Below are positions 51,574-59,773 of a stretch of DNA of 64,000 bases, piece after piece. Both the position numbers and the translations under genes were made by a program. This DNA is from Candidatus Dechloromonas phosphorivorans (lineage in GTDB: Bacteria; Pseudomonadota; Gammaproteobacteria; Burkholderiales; Rhodocyclaceae), in assembly GCA_016721185.1 (NCBI GenBank), contig JADKIP010000013.1:276001-340000 (forward strand), in the 5' to 3' direction. Below the pieces are notes generated by a model. The model was not told the DNA's origin. It ran no database searches and saw only the letters and a list, made by a program, of their open reading frames with translations. Position 1 is the first letter of the stretch, and the number at the start of each line of letters is the position of its first letter.

Positions 51574-52017
51574 TCAGCAGGTTTTCGCAGTGCGGCAGGC
51601 GGCGATGCTTTGGGTGGCTGGCACGACGGCGCCGCCCTCCTTGATCCAGCCTTTGATGCCTGATTTGACGTTATAAACCTTGGTGTAACCGGCCTGCTGC
51701 GAAAGAAGCTGGCTAACGTCCTTGGTTCGGTTGCCGCTACGGCAGATAACGATCACCGGTTGATCCGGCTTGGCAATCGGCGCAAGCTTTTCCAGCCAGG
51801 CAGCAGGATCGACCCGGCCGCGCTCGTCGTAAAAAGTGAGCAGCTTGCTGCCATTCACGATGCCGGTGTCTTCCCATTCCGCTTGCGTCCGGATATCGAC
51901 GACCGGCACGCCACTCTTGATCAGTTTGTCGAGTTCGGCTTTATCGATATCGATAATTTCGGCATGAGCCCACAAGGAGGCGAGGGCAAGGCTGCAGGCA
52001 AGAATCAGATGGCGCAT
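51574..52017 (-). CDS. Periplasmic rhodanese-like protein
   Basis: A 147-residue single-domain rhodanese with a Sec signal peptide cut after AHA at about residue 19. The start at 52017 gives this signal peptide and a GAGG ribosome site. The domain has VPVVDIRTQAEWEDTGIV and the active-site loop ICRSGNRT with C92 as sulfur carrier. Two more cysteines (C141, C147) form a C-terminal CRTAKTC tail, which could make a disulfide or bind metal. A periplasmic sulfur-transfer or thiol role is inferred. Confidence 0.88.
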   Translation of the reverse strand: MRHLILACSLALASLWAHAEIIDIDKAELDKLIKSGVPVVDIRTQAEWEDTGIVNGSKLLTFYDERGRVDPAAWLEKLAPIAKPDQPVIVICRSGNRTKDVSQLLSQQAGYTKVYNVKSGIKGWIKEGGAVVPATQSIAACRTAKTC

Positions 52018-52079
52018 GGGAACCTCGAAAATAAGGAAAAGCTGATTATACAAATCGGAATAGCAAATCTTCCAATTAG

Positions 52080-54716
52080 TCAGCCGTGCGATGAAGGTTC
52101 TGCCTTCGGAAACTTCCCAACCGCCCGCAGCTCTTTTTCCAGAATTTTTGCCCGGCTGATGTCGTTGAAGGTCATGACCACGCCGTCGATGACATTTTCC
52201 AGCGTGCGGTAGGGCATGATTTTGACCTGGAACCAGCGGCCGTCGGTGGTGCCGATTTCCCGATCCGAAAACGCCAGCGTGTTCAGCACTTGCTCGGCAT
52301 CGATTTGCAGGTTGGGGTAGGTCAGGTTGGTGACGATGTCGGAGAGCGGTCGGCCGATGTCGCCGGGAATCAACTTGAACAGCCGCGTTGCCTGGGTGGT
52401 AAAGCGCCGGACGTGCAGGGCGTTATCGAGAAAAATGGTGGCGATGTCGGTGCTGTTGAGCAGATTCTTCATGTCGTTATTGGCTGAAGACAGCTCATCG
52501 ACCTTCGATTGCAGCTCAACATTCACCGTTTGCAGCTCTTCGTTGAGTGACTGCATTTCCTCCTTCGAGGTGGTCAGTTCCTCGTTGGTCGACTGCAATT
52601 CCTCATTGGTTGATTGCAGTTCTTCGCTGGCCGATTTCACCTCTTCCTGTGATGTCTGCATTTCCTCGCGCAGGCGCTGCACTTCCTGTTGGGCTTGCGC
52701 CAGCGCCTTTTCCAGATCCAGTTCGCGTTGGGCCCGGCGCGGGCTGCGTTTGCCCGTTTCGATAACCACTTCCGAGGGTGTCGCAACATCGGTGATGACC
52801 AGCATCGCCATACCGCGCAGCGGGGCCGGTTCCTGAATCGGGAAGATGGTCAGATCGACCAGTTGTGTGTCGCCATTGTGGTCAACCGGCAAATTGCTGC
52901 TGACAACGCTTTCGCCACTGCGCAAAGCGCGGGGCAGCGCCAGCGAAATTTCCTGACGCAGGCCGTCGCGGGCCATCGCGTGAATGTTCCAGTTAACCTT
53001 GCCGGCCGCCGGTTCCAGATATTTGCCGGTGCGCCCGTTGATGTAGACCAGATCGCCCGTGGCCGTGACCAGTACCGCCGCCGGCGAGAATTTCTGGAGC
53101 AGCAATTGGTCAGCCAGCGTCTGCAGATTGGCCGTCGATGTTTCAGGCTTCGGTTCCATGAGTGGGGCGGCTTTCGTCGGGAAATGGCGGGTCGGGAACT
53201 CAAGTTCGTCGGGGTGGAGCAAGCTGTTGCTGCGTTTGAAAAGACGGGCCTTGCTTTCCAGTGGCTCGAACAAATCGGTGAAATTGCCGATCGACTCGGC
53301 GCTGCCCAGCATCAGAATGCCGCCCGGTTTCAGGCTGTAGTGGAACAGGGGCAACAGTTTTTTCTGCAATTCTGGGCCGAGGTAAATCAGCAGATTGCGG
53401 CAAGTCAGTATATCCAGCTTGGTGAACGGCGGGTCCATGATGATGTTTTGCGGCGCGAAGACCACCATTTCACGGATTTCCTTGGCCACCCGGAAGCTGT
53501 TGCCGTCTTCAACGAAGAAGCGCTTTAGCCGCGCCTCCGAAACGTCAATGGCAATATTGGCCGGGTAAAGGGCGCGCCGGGCTTTTTCAATGGCGTCCGG
53601 GTCAAGATCGGTGGCAAAAATTTGCAGCGAACAGCGTTCATGCGGTTTTCGTTGCTCCTGCAATTCGCGGAAGATGATTGCCAGCGAATAGGCTTCTTCG
53701 CCGCTCGAACAGCCGGCTACCCAGGCCCGCAAGGTGGTGCCGGGCGGCGTTGCGGCGAGTAAGTCGGGTAGTGTGTTTTCTTGTAAATAGGCCCAGGTGG
53801 CGGGGTCGCGGAAAAAATTGGTGACGCCGATCAGGAGTTCCTTGAAGAGCAGATCAAGCTCCTGCGGGTTCTCGCGCAAATGATGGACATAGTCGCCAAT
53901 CCGGGCGAGCTGATGAATCGCCATGCGGCGCTCGATCCTGCGGTAAACCGTGGTTTTCTTGTAAAAAGAGAAGTCGTGGCCGGTGCGCTCGCGCAGCAGG
54001 ATGCAGATTTTGTCGAAGGCGCTTTTCTGATCGACCGATTCCACATCGCTCACCGCCAGTTTGGCCGGCTGTTGCAAGTGCAGGGTGTCGATGATGCGCT
54101 GGGGCAGCGTTTCGGCGGCCGCGATAATGTCGGCTAAACCGGCATCGATGATGCTCTTCGGCATGCTGTCGAACTTTGCTGAAGCCGGGTCTTGCGCCAG
54201 GACCAAGCCGCCGCGTTCCTTGATGGCGCGGACACCGAGCGTACCGTCCGAGCCCATGCCGGAGAGGATGACGCCGATCGCCTGCTCCTGGCGATCGTCG
54301 GCTAGGGCGCGGAAGAAAAAATCGATCGGCAGGCGCAAACCGCGCGGCGCGATCGGTTCAAGCAAATAAAGGCTGTCGTGCAGAATGGATAAATCGGCAT
54401 TGGGCGGAATGACATAAACACAATCCGGCCTGACCTTGATCCGGTTTTTGGCCTGCATGACCGGCATCAAGGTGGTCCGCTGCAGCAGCTCGGGCATCAT
54501 CCCCTTGTGGTCGGGGTCAAGGTGCTGAATGACGACAAAGGCCATGCCGCAGCCGACGGGCACGTGACCGAGGAACTGCGCCAGCGCCTCCAACCCGCCC
54601 GCCGAGGCGCCGATCGCGACGATCGGGAATTTCCGGCTTGGCATCGGTGCTGCTGTTTTGTCAGCCCTCGCTGGCGCCGGGGGCCTGGGCGGGGTCTTGT
54701 TTACGTCGCTCGGCAT
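52080..54716 (-). CDS. CheB-CheR fusion protein with coiled coil and PAS domain
   Basis: An 878-residue cytoplasmic signalling protein. Residues about 28-215 are a CheB methylesterase with triad S38, H65 and D157 (GASAGG, QHLDPDH, GMGSDG). Residues about 230-495 are a CheR methyltransferase with FFRD (301-304) and the SAM loop AGCSSGEEAYS (334-344). After a PAS-like segment, a long heptad-rich coiled coil (about 655-745, repeated SxNEEL units) leads to a C-terminal PAS domain. There is no receiver domain to control CheB and no histidine kinase end, though such fusions often have one. The start at 54716 has a GGGAG site; M25 at 54644 is an alternative. It overlaps the upstream signalling gene by 56 nt. 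Confidence 0.9.
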   Translation of the reverse strand: MPSDVNKTPPRPPAPARADKTAAPMPSRKFPIVAIGASAGGLEALAQFLGHVPVGCGMAFVVIQHLDPDHKGMMPELLQRTTLMPVMQAKNRIKVRPDCVYVIPPNADLSILHDSLYLLEPIAPRGLRLPIDFFFRALADDRQEQAIGVILSGMGSDGTLGVRAIKERGGLVLAQDPASAKFDSMPKSIIDAGLADIIAAAETLPQRIIDTLHLQQPAKLAVSDVESVDQKSAFDKICILLRERTGHDFSFYKKTTVYRRIERRMAIHQLARIGDYVHHLRENPQELDLLFKELLIGVTNFFRDPATWAYLQENTLPDLLAATPPGTTLRAWVAGCSSGEEAYSLAIIFRELQEQRKPHERCSLQIFATDLDPDAIEKARRALYPANIAIDVSEARLKRFFVEDGNSFRVAKEIREMVVFAPQNIIMDPPFTKLDILTCRNLLIYLGPELQKKLLPLFHYSLKPGGILMLGSAESIGNFTDLFEPLESKARLFKRSNSLLHPDELEFPTRHFPTKAAPLMEPKPETSTANLQTLADQLLLQKFSPAAVLVTATGDLVYINGRTGKYLEPAAGKVNWNIHAMARDGLRQEISLALPRALRSGESVVSSNLPVDHNGDTQLVDLTIFPIQEPAPLRGMAMLVITDVATPSEVVIETGKRSPRRAQRELDLEKALAQAQQEVQRLREEMQTSQEEVKSASEELQSTNEELQSTNEELTTSKEEMQSLNEELQTVNVELQSKVDELSSANNDMKNLLNSTDIATIFLDNALHVRRFTTQATRLFKLIPGDIGRPLSDIVTNLTYPNLQIDAEQVLNTLAFSDREIGTTDGRWFQVKIMPYRTLENVIDGVVMTFNDISRAKILEKELRAVGKFPKAEPSSHG

Positions 54717-57300
54717 TGTCCGGTGCTCCCTGATTGGTAATTTGCGGTGCAGCTTGCGCCGTATTCAACGCCGCCGCAATCGCTATCTGGTTGCCCCCGG
54801 CTGCCATTGCTTGATCCAGCGCCTGATTGGCGCGCCGCAAGCATTGCCGGGCGTCATTGTCCGAAACGTAAATTTCGGCAATGCCGATGCTGACGGTAAT
54901 CGGCAGAAGTTGATTGCGGGCGTTGATCGAGGTGTCGGCAACTTTCTGACGCAAGCGCTCGGCGAAATGTTCCGCCTCAGCTTGATCGGTCTCCGGCAGC
55001 AAGACGGCAAACTTTTCGCCTTCGACCCGGGCGGCAATATCCACATCACGCAGTTCATCGCGCAGCAAGGCAGAGAAGAGGCGAAGCACCGCATCACTGG
55101 CCAGTCGCCCAAGCACGGTATTGATCGTAACGAAATGATCAAGTCGAATCATCACAATCGAATGGGGCCGCTCGGCACTCCGCAACAGTCGCGCCTGAGC
55201 CAATTCAAGATGCGTCTGGAAATGCGCCTCGCTCGAGAGCTCGGTCAGCAGGTCAATACGCGCCAGATTCTGCAACTCGGCCGCCATCGCATTCTGTGCC
55301 GTCACATCCTCAAAGGTGGCCAGGGCGGCGTTCCTGCCGGCCCAGGCCACGGTGCTTACATGCAGCCGGCAATCAATGATCTCGCCGGTTTTCTTGCTCA
55401 GGCGAATTTCAAAATGGCTCGGTAAGGGCTCGCCACGGCTGAACATTTGCATGGCTTCAATGACGCGTGGGCGGTCGCCTTCAAAGATCAGCGGCAGGAA
55501 TGACTTGCCAAAGCACTCTTCGGATGAATAGCCGATCAATTCGCTGCTTTTCGGATTGATGTACTGCAGCACGTCGTCCTGAATAACCGCGACGCTGAGC
55601 GGCAGTTCTTCAACGAAGCCGCGGTAGCGCTGCTCTGAACTCTCCAGGGCCTGCCGGGTATTGTGGCGGAGCGTGATGTCGCGGGCAAAACCGACCGTGC
55701 CGATCGGTTGATCAGCCAGTACCACCGGTGATTTATAGATTTCAAACCAGCGCTGTCGTCCGTTAATTTCCCGTCGCTCCTCGGTGCTCCTTTGCACGCC
55801 GGACAGCAGAACAGCCTGGTCTGCCGCCACGAAGCTTTCTGCCTGCGCCTTGTCGACAATATCGAAATCGGTTTTCCCCTCCAGCGATTGGGCGGAGGGC
55901 CAGCCGAAATGTTCGGCAAAAGGCTTGTTGACCGCAACCAGGCGGCTTTCGGCGTCCTTGAGCCAGACAATGAAGGGGAAATTGTCGAGCAGCGCACGCT
56001 GATATTGCTCGCGGGCATGCAGCGCTTTTTGCGCTTCTCGTTCGGCGGTCACGTCAATCACCACCATCCGGCATTCGTTTTCTTCTTCGTTCGGGATTGC
56101 TTCAATCTTTACCGTGGCTTCCGGGCGCTGATTGGTGGCTGCGAGCGTGATTTCGCATACGATTTTTTGGCTGGCGTGAAGAACGGTGGCTAGAAATGAC
56201 GTGAAGGTGGCGCGGTCGGCCGGGGCAACGCTGCTGGCGAACTGGTGGCGGCCTTTCTGGGAGCCCTTGACGCCCAGCAGGATGGCGCCGGTCAGATTCA
56301 AATCAACAATGACGCCTTGCGGGTCGAGGGTGAAATAGCCCACCGGCGCGAAATCGTAGATGTCGGCATAGCGGTCGCGCAGTGCATCGACTTCCTCAAA
56401 GGCGTGGCGCAGCGCCTCGTTATGCATTTCCAGCTCGATCTGATGGACCTGTAGTTCATGGACCAGTTGGGTATTGTCCCAAGGGGTTTTCGGGGCCTCC
56501 GGCGGGGCCTGCTTCCAGCGCGCCTCGGCCCGCTTGCGCACCGATTCCGGATTGGGGCGGGCGTAGTCTCGGCTCCGGGCGGTGCCGGTCAACTGAAATA
56601 AACGGTCATATTCCGCTTTGACCACGGCATAGCATTCGCAGGCGCGGGCTTCCAGCCCGGGGCGGTCAACCACTTTGATCAGGCCGCGGCTGTACTGGAT
56701 CAACCCGGCCGTCTGTAATTTGCCGGCGGCTTCAGTGACGGCCTCGCGGCGGACGCCGAGCATGCTGCCGATCAGTTCTTGCGTCAGGTGGATCTGGTTG
56801 TCGGGCAGGCGGTCCAGGCTGAGTAGTAAAAATCGGCATAATTGCTGGTCGACCGCATGATGCCGGTTACACACCACGCTCTGCGCCATCTGCGTCATCA
56901 AGGCCTGCGTGTAACGCAAGGCCAGATGCTGCAGATCGCCCCCCTGATCAAGCTCCCAGCGAATGACTTCAACCTTGAGCCGGTAAGCCTCCCCGGCATT
57001 CTGGACAATCACCCGATGCGTCGTCGTATCGCCCCCGAGCACCAACGGAATACCGACCAGCCCTTCATTGCCGGTAATTGCCAGTTCAGCCGATGAGCCT
57101 TTTTGCGTGGTGAATACCAGCGAAACAATGCAAGTCAGGGGGAAATAGACGTAGCCCACGCTGTCACCCGCGTCGTAAAGCACCTGCCCCACCTTGAGCG
57201 AAACCAGCTCAAGGTCATCCTGCAAACGGGCAAAGTCGTTGGTGCTGAGCGCAGCCAGAATGCGGTTTTGCTTGGGGTCGGGGGTTAGGGTGTGGGGCAT
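54661..57300 (-). CDS. Crp-type sensor/DNA-binding module fused to three PAS domains and a degenerate GGDEF domain
   Basis: An 879-residue multidomain protein. Residues about 10-145 are a cyclic-nucleotide-binding-like fold, and about 150-225 a Crp winged helix (LTQELIGSMLGVRREAVTEA, T173 onward). A linker (HELQVHQIELEMHNEAL) leads to PAS domains near 305-420, 430-550 and 555-680. A GGDEF fold (about 690-850) follows, but its signature reads EGEKF at 760-764 instead of GGDEF, with Lys at the catalytic Glu position; diguanylate cyclase activity is unlikely. The start at 57300 has an AAGGA site; 57360 is possible. It precedes and overlaps the CheB/CheR gene, so the two probably work together. 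Confidence 0.85.
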   Translation of the reverse strand: MPHTLTPDPKQNRILAALSTNDFARLQDDLELVSLKVGQVLYDAGDSVGYVYFPLTCIVSLVFTTQKGSSAELAITGNEGLVGIPLVLGGDTTTHRVIVQNAGEAYRLKVEVIRWELDQGGDLQHLALRYTQALMTQMAQSVVCNRHHAVDQQLCRFLLLSLDRLPDNQIHLTQELIGSMLGVRREAVTEAAGKLQTAGLIQYSRGLIKVVDRPGLEARACECYAVVKAEYDRLFQLTGTARSRDYARPNPESVRKRAEARWKQAPPEAPKTPWDNTQLVHELQVHQIELEMHNEALRHAFEEVDALRDRYADIYDFAPVGYFTLDPQGVIVDLNLTGAILLGVKGSQKGRHQFASSVAPADRATFTSFLATVLHASQKIVCEITLAATNQRPEATVKIEAIPNEEENECRMVVIDVTAEREAQKALHAREQYQRALLDNFPFIVWLKDAESRLVAVNKPFAEHFGWPSAQSLEGKTDFDIVDKAQAESFVAADQAVLLSGVQRSTEERREINGRQRWFEIYKSPVVLADQPIGTVGFARDITLRHNTRQALESSEQRYRGFVEELPLSVAVIQDDVLQYINPKSSELIGYSSEECFGKSFLPLIFEGDRPRVIEAMQMFSRGEPLPSHFEIRLSKKTGEIIDCRLHVSTVAWAGRNAALATFEDVTAQNAMAAELQNLARIDLLTELSSEAHFQTHLELAQARLLRSAERPHSIVMIRLDHFVTINTVLGRLASDAVLRLFSALLRDELRDVDIAARVEGEKFAVLLPETDQAEAEHFAERLRQKVADTSINARNQLLPITVSIGIAEIYVSDNDARQCLRRANQALDQAMAAGGNQIAIAAALNTAQAAPQITNQGAPDNAERRKQDPAQAPGASEG

Positions 57301-57563
57301 TGTCTTCCTTTGCAAATAGCGATCAGCGACGCCCGAGGGGCATTTTTGATGCAGCTTCATTCTTGATTATAGAGAGCGTAGCGACGAATGCCCGGTCCGT
57401 ATGTGCGCCAGCGAACGTAGCCAGATTGGCTGCGTCATGAGCGCTCCAGGACGGATTGCGTCAATTGCTTGCTGCGAAGTGCGATAGCGCACCGACGCTG
57501 CGGTCAACCGTGATTAGGCTCAAATTTCATTCGTAACTTGCGAATCACCCCAAGGAGAAAAAC

Positions 57564-58097
57564 ATGGACAACTATTCCCATCATGTATCCGGCTTTTTTG
57601 CCCATCGCGAAGAAGCCGAAGGGGCGCGTTCCCGCCTGTCCGGGCTCGGATTGCCCCTTGAGCGCATTCAGTTATTCGACGTCGACTCGGGCCCATTGGT
57701 CACCCAGCCGAGCGGGCAGAGCAATGAGGTGCTGACCAATGTGCTGGTTGATGGCGCGGTCGGCACCGTGGTCGGTACCGGCATTGGCGCGCTGGCCCAA
57801 CTGGCGATTGTCGCCGGGGGCGTGAGTCTGTTTGTCGCCAGCCCGTTGGTGGCGCCATTGATCATGCTCGGTTGGGGCGCCAGCCTGGGGGCTTTTGTCG
57901 GCGCGGCGGCGGGGGCGGGCAAAGATATCGAACCCAAGGAAGGCTGGCTGTCGGATCTGGTTCGCGATGCGATTGCCAACGGCCAAGTGGTGTTGGTGGC
58001 GCAGACCAAGACTGCAGAAGAAACCGAGATTGCCCGCGAGGTGATTGGGTCGGCAGTCGGCGAATACAACGACGTGGCCAGCAAGGTTTTGAGTTGA
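57564..58097 (+). CDS. Glycine-rich membrane protein, general-stress-protein-like
   Basis: A 177-residue protein with a strong AAGGAG ribosome site. The N-terminal 45 residues (HHVSGFFAHREEAEGARSRL) look like the short alpha/beta domain seen in general stress protein 17M-type proteins. Residues 60-125 are a long Gly/Ala-rich hydrophobic stretch, probably two membrane helices with glycine zippers. The C-terminus (LVAQTKTAEETEIAREVI) is soluble. A role in envelope or osmotic stress is a guess from similar proteins. The 263-nt gap upstream holds no gene that I can support. Confidence 0.65.
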   Translation: MDNYSHHVSGFFAHREEAEGARSRLSGLGLPLERIQLFDVDSGPLVTQPSGQSNEVLTNVLVDGAVGTVVGTGIGALAQLAIVAGGVSLFVASPLVAPLIMLGWGASLGAFVGAAAGAGKDIEPKEGWLSDLVRDAIANGQVVLVAQTKTAEETEIAREVIGSAVGEYNDVASKVLS

Positions 58098-58164
58098 TTG
58101 CTGTTGGCTGGGTTCGGATGCGCTAGACATTTTCGGCCGGCTTTCCGCCGCCACTTTGCCCGGC

Positions 58165-58198
58165 AAAAAAATGCCCAGACGGCCTGGGCGGTCTGGGC
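58165..58198 (-). terminator. Orphan minus-strand terminator-like hairpin
   Basis: The stem GCCCAGAC / GTCTGGGC is followed, on the minus strand only, by ATTTTTTTG. On the plus strand it has no T-tract. No minus-strand gene lies upstream within 1 kb, so the transcript it would end is unknown. Confidence 0.5.
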
Positions 58199-58208
58199 AA
58201 AGTACTCA

Positions 58209-58240
58209 AGGCGTCCAAGGAGGTGGGGAAATGGACGCCT
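58209..58240 (+). promoter_or_regulatory. Hairpin with Shine-Dalgarno in loop and two-codon reading frame
   Basis: Arms AGGCGTCC and GGACGCCT form a perfect 8-bp stem. The 16-base loop starts with AAGGAGG, a full anti-16S match, and an ATG at 58231-58233 touches the 3' arm. The frame is Met-Asp-Ala-stop. Confidence 0.3.
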
Positions 58241-58300
58241 GAAAACATATTGCCTGTCGCCGGGTATTTATTCGGTTCGGTAGCGCACTTAGGGAAAAAC

Positions 58301-58360
58301 TGTCATTCGCTGGAATGACGAAAGTGCTCATGAGCAATTTCCCGCATTCGGAATGACGAA
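58301..58360. repeat. Cluster of three short palindromes (REP-like)
   Basis: Two related units contain GGAATGACGAAA preceded by CATTCG (58301-58323 and 58344-58360). Between them lies the perfect 12-base palindrome TGCTCATGAGCA at 58325-58336. Read on the minus strand the units resemble the CGTCATTCC repeat seen at 43677. Confidence 0.45.
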
Positions 58361-58423
58361 ACACCGATTGGACACCTTGTACCCAAATGAAGTGATGACA
58401 ATGAAAATCTGGCCAGGGCAACA

Positions 58424-59773
58424 ATGACTTTTTCGATCTGGGCCCTGGTGATCGGGCTGATGTTCATCATGATGGCGCTGGCCGGTTCGCTGATGAAGCG
58501 TTTGCCGGTCAGCGCTTCCATGTTCTATCTGGCGGTGGGCTATGGGCTGGGGATTGCCGGCTGGGGGCCGATGGAGCCGGATTCGCGCGAGCTTGCCCCG
58601 ATCCTGGAACGGGTGACTGAGGTTGCCTTGCTGATTTCCCTTTTCTCGGTCGGCATGAAACTGGGTTTGCCGTTTTCCAGCCGCCACTGGCGCTTGCCGC
58701 TGCGTCTGGCCTTTATCTCGATGGCCTTGACGGTGGGTTTGATCACGGGGGTCGGTGTCTATCTGCTTGCGCTGCCGCTGGGGGCGGCTGTTTTGCTCGG
58801 CGGCATTCTGGCGCCGACCGATCCGGTGCTCGCCTCGGATGTTCAGGTCGACGAGCCGGACGATCGCGACCGCTTGCGCTTCAGCCTGACCGGCGAGGGC
58901 GGGTTGAATGACGGCGCGGCGTTTCCGTTTGTGATGCTCGGGCTCGGTCTGCTTGGTATGCACGACCTGGGCGACGGCGGCTGGCAATGGTTGTGGGTGG
59001 ATGTGCTGTGGGCGCTGGCCGGTGGCCTGCTGATCGGTGCGCTACTCGGCACAATAATCGGCAAGCTGGTGGTTTATCTGCGGACACATCATCAGCAGGC
59101 GTTGGGTCTGGATGAATTTCTCGCGCTGGGCCTCATCGCGCTGACTTTTGGGGTGGCACAACTGGTTCACGCTTCGGCCTTTGTCGCGGTATTCGCCGCC
59201 GGCCTGGCGCTGCAGCGCATCAAGGAAGGTTCGCGGGAAGAGCCGGCGCCGAATCCCGGGGTGGCGGGTTTGCAGGACAAGGAGGCGCACCTTGCTGTGG
59301 CGACCCATCCGCAGCACGCCGGGGCTTATATGACGCAGGCGGTGCGCGGCTTCAATGACCAACTCGAACGCATTGCCGAGCTGATCATTATTCTGGCAGT
59401 TGGGGCAATGTTGCCTTTTGTCGAGGTCGACCGCTGGACGTTGCTCTTTCTTGCGCTGCTGTTTTTTGTCCTGCGCCCGCTCTCGGTCTGGCTGGGCTTG
59501 CTGGGGGCGCCGGTATCGGGTGATCAACGCCTGTTGATTGCCTGGTTCGGCATTCGCGGTATCGGCTCGGTGTATTACCTGATGTTTGCTCTGAATCATG
59601 GCTGGTCGGGTTCGGCGGCCGATCAGGCGGTCAGCATCACTCTGACGGCGGTGGCTGTTTCCATCGTCCTGCATGGCGTCTCGGTGACGCCGTTGATGGC
59701 GCGCTACGCCCGGCGCCAGGTTCGCAAGAGCGAACGGGCGCCGTCAAACGATCGGCGAAACGAAATCCGCTGA
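58424..59773 (+). CDS. Na+/H+ antiporter, CPA family (NhaP-like)
   Basis: A 449-residue membrane protein with about 12 hydrophobic helices. The sequence GGILAPTDPVLASDVQVDEP and LTGEGGLNDGAAFPFVMLGL is the CPA1/NhaP core, with the ion-binding Asp pair. Late in the protein IAWFGIRGIGSVYYL is another family signature. It exchanges cytoplasmic Na+ or K+ for protons. The soluble C-terminal tail is short. Its last 30 nt overlap the end of convergent pgl. Confidence 0.9.
   Translation: MTFSIWALVIGLMFIMMALAGSLMKRLPVSASMFYLAVGYGLGIAGWGPMEPDSRELAPILERVTEVALLISLFSVGMKLGLPFSSRHWRLPLRLAFISMALTVGLITGVGVYLLALPLGAAVLLGGILAPTDPVLASDVQVDEPDDRDRLRFSLTGEGGLNDGAAFPFVMLGLGLLGMHDLGDGGWQWLWVDVLWALAGGLLIGALLGTIIGKLVVYLRTHHQQALGLDEFLALGLIALTFGVAQLVHASAFVAVFAAGLALQRIKEGSREEPAPNPGVAGLQDKEAHLAVATHPQHAGAYMTQAVRGFNDQLERIAELIIILAVGAMLPFVEVDRWTLLFLALLFFVLRPLSVWLGLLGAPVSGDQRLLIAWFGIRGIGSVYYLMFALNHGWSGSAADQAVSITLTAVAVSIVLHGVSVTPLMARYARRQVRKSERAPSNDRRNEIR

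Larger units (their letters stand above)
58098..58423. other. 326-nt intergenic region rich in inverted repeats
   Basis: No protein gene is visible. It holds in order a minus-strand terminator-like hairpin (58165-58198), a hairpin with a perfect Shine-Dalgarno in its loop (58209-58240), and three small palindromes (58301-58360). The amount of structure suggests an unannotated RNA or decayed repeats. Confidence 0.5.

Noticed and set aside
52490..52690. Repetitive stretch that could be read as a tandem DNA repeat.
   Set aside because: It encodes the repeated SxNEEL coiled-coil units of the CheB-CheR fusion, so the repeat is in the protein.
57301..57563. Possible small gene between the Crp-PAS gene and the membrane stress protein.
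   Set aside because: Only short frames without ribosome sites or motifs; the divergent promoters of the two flanking genes are the likelier content.
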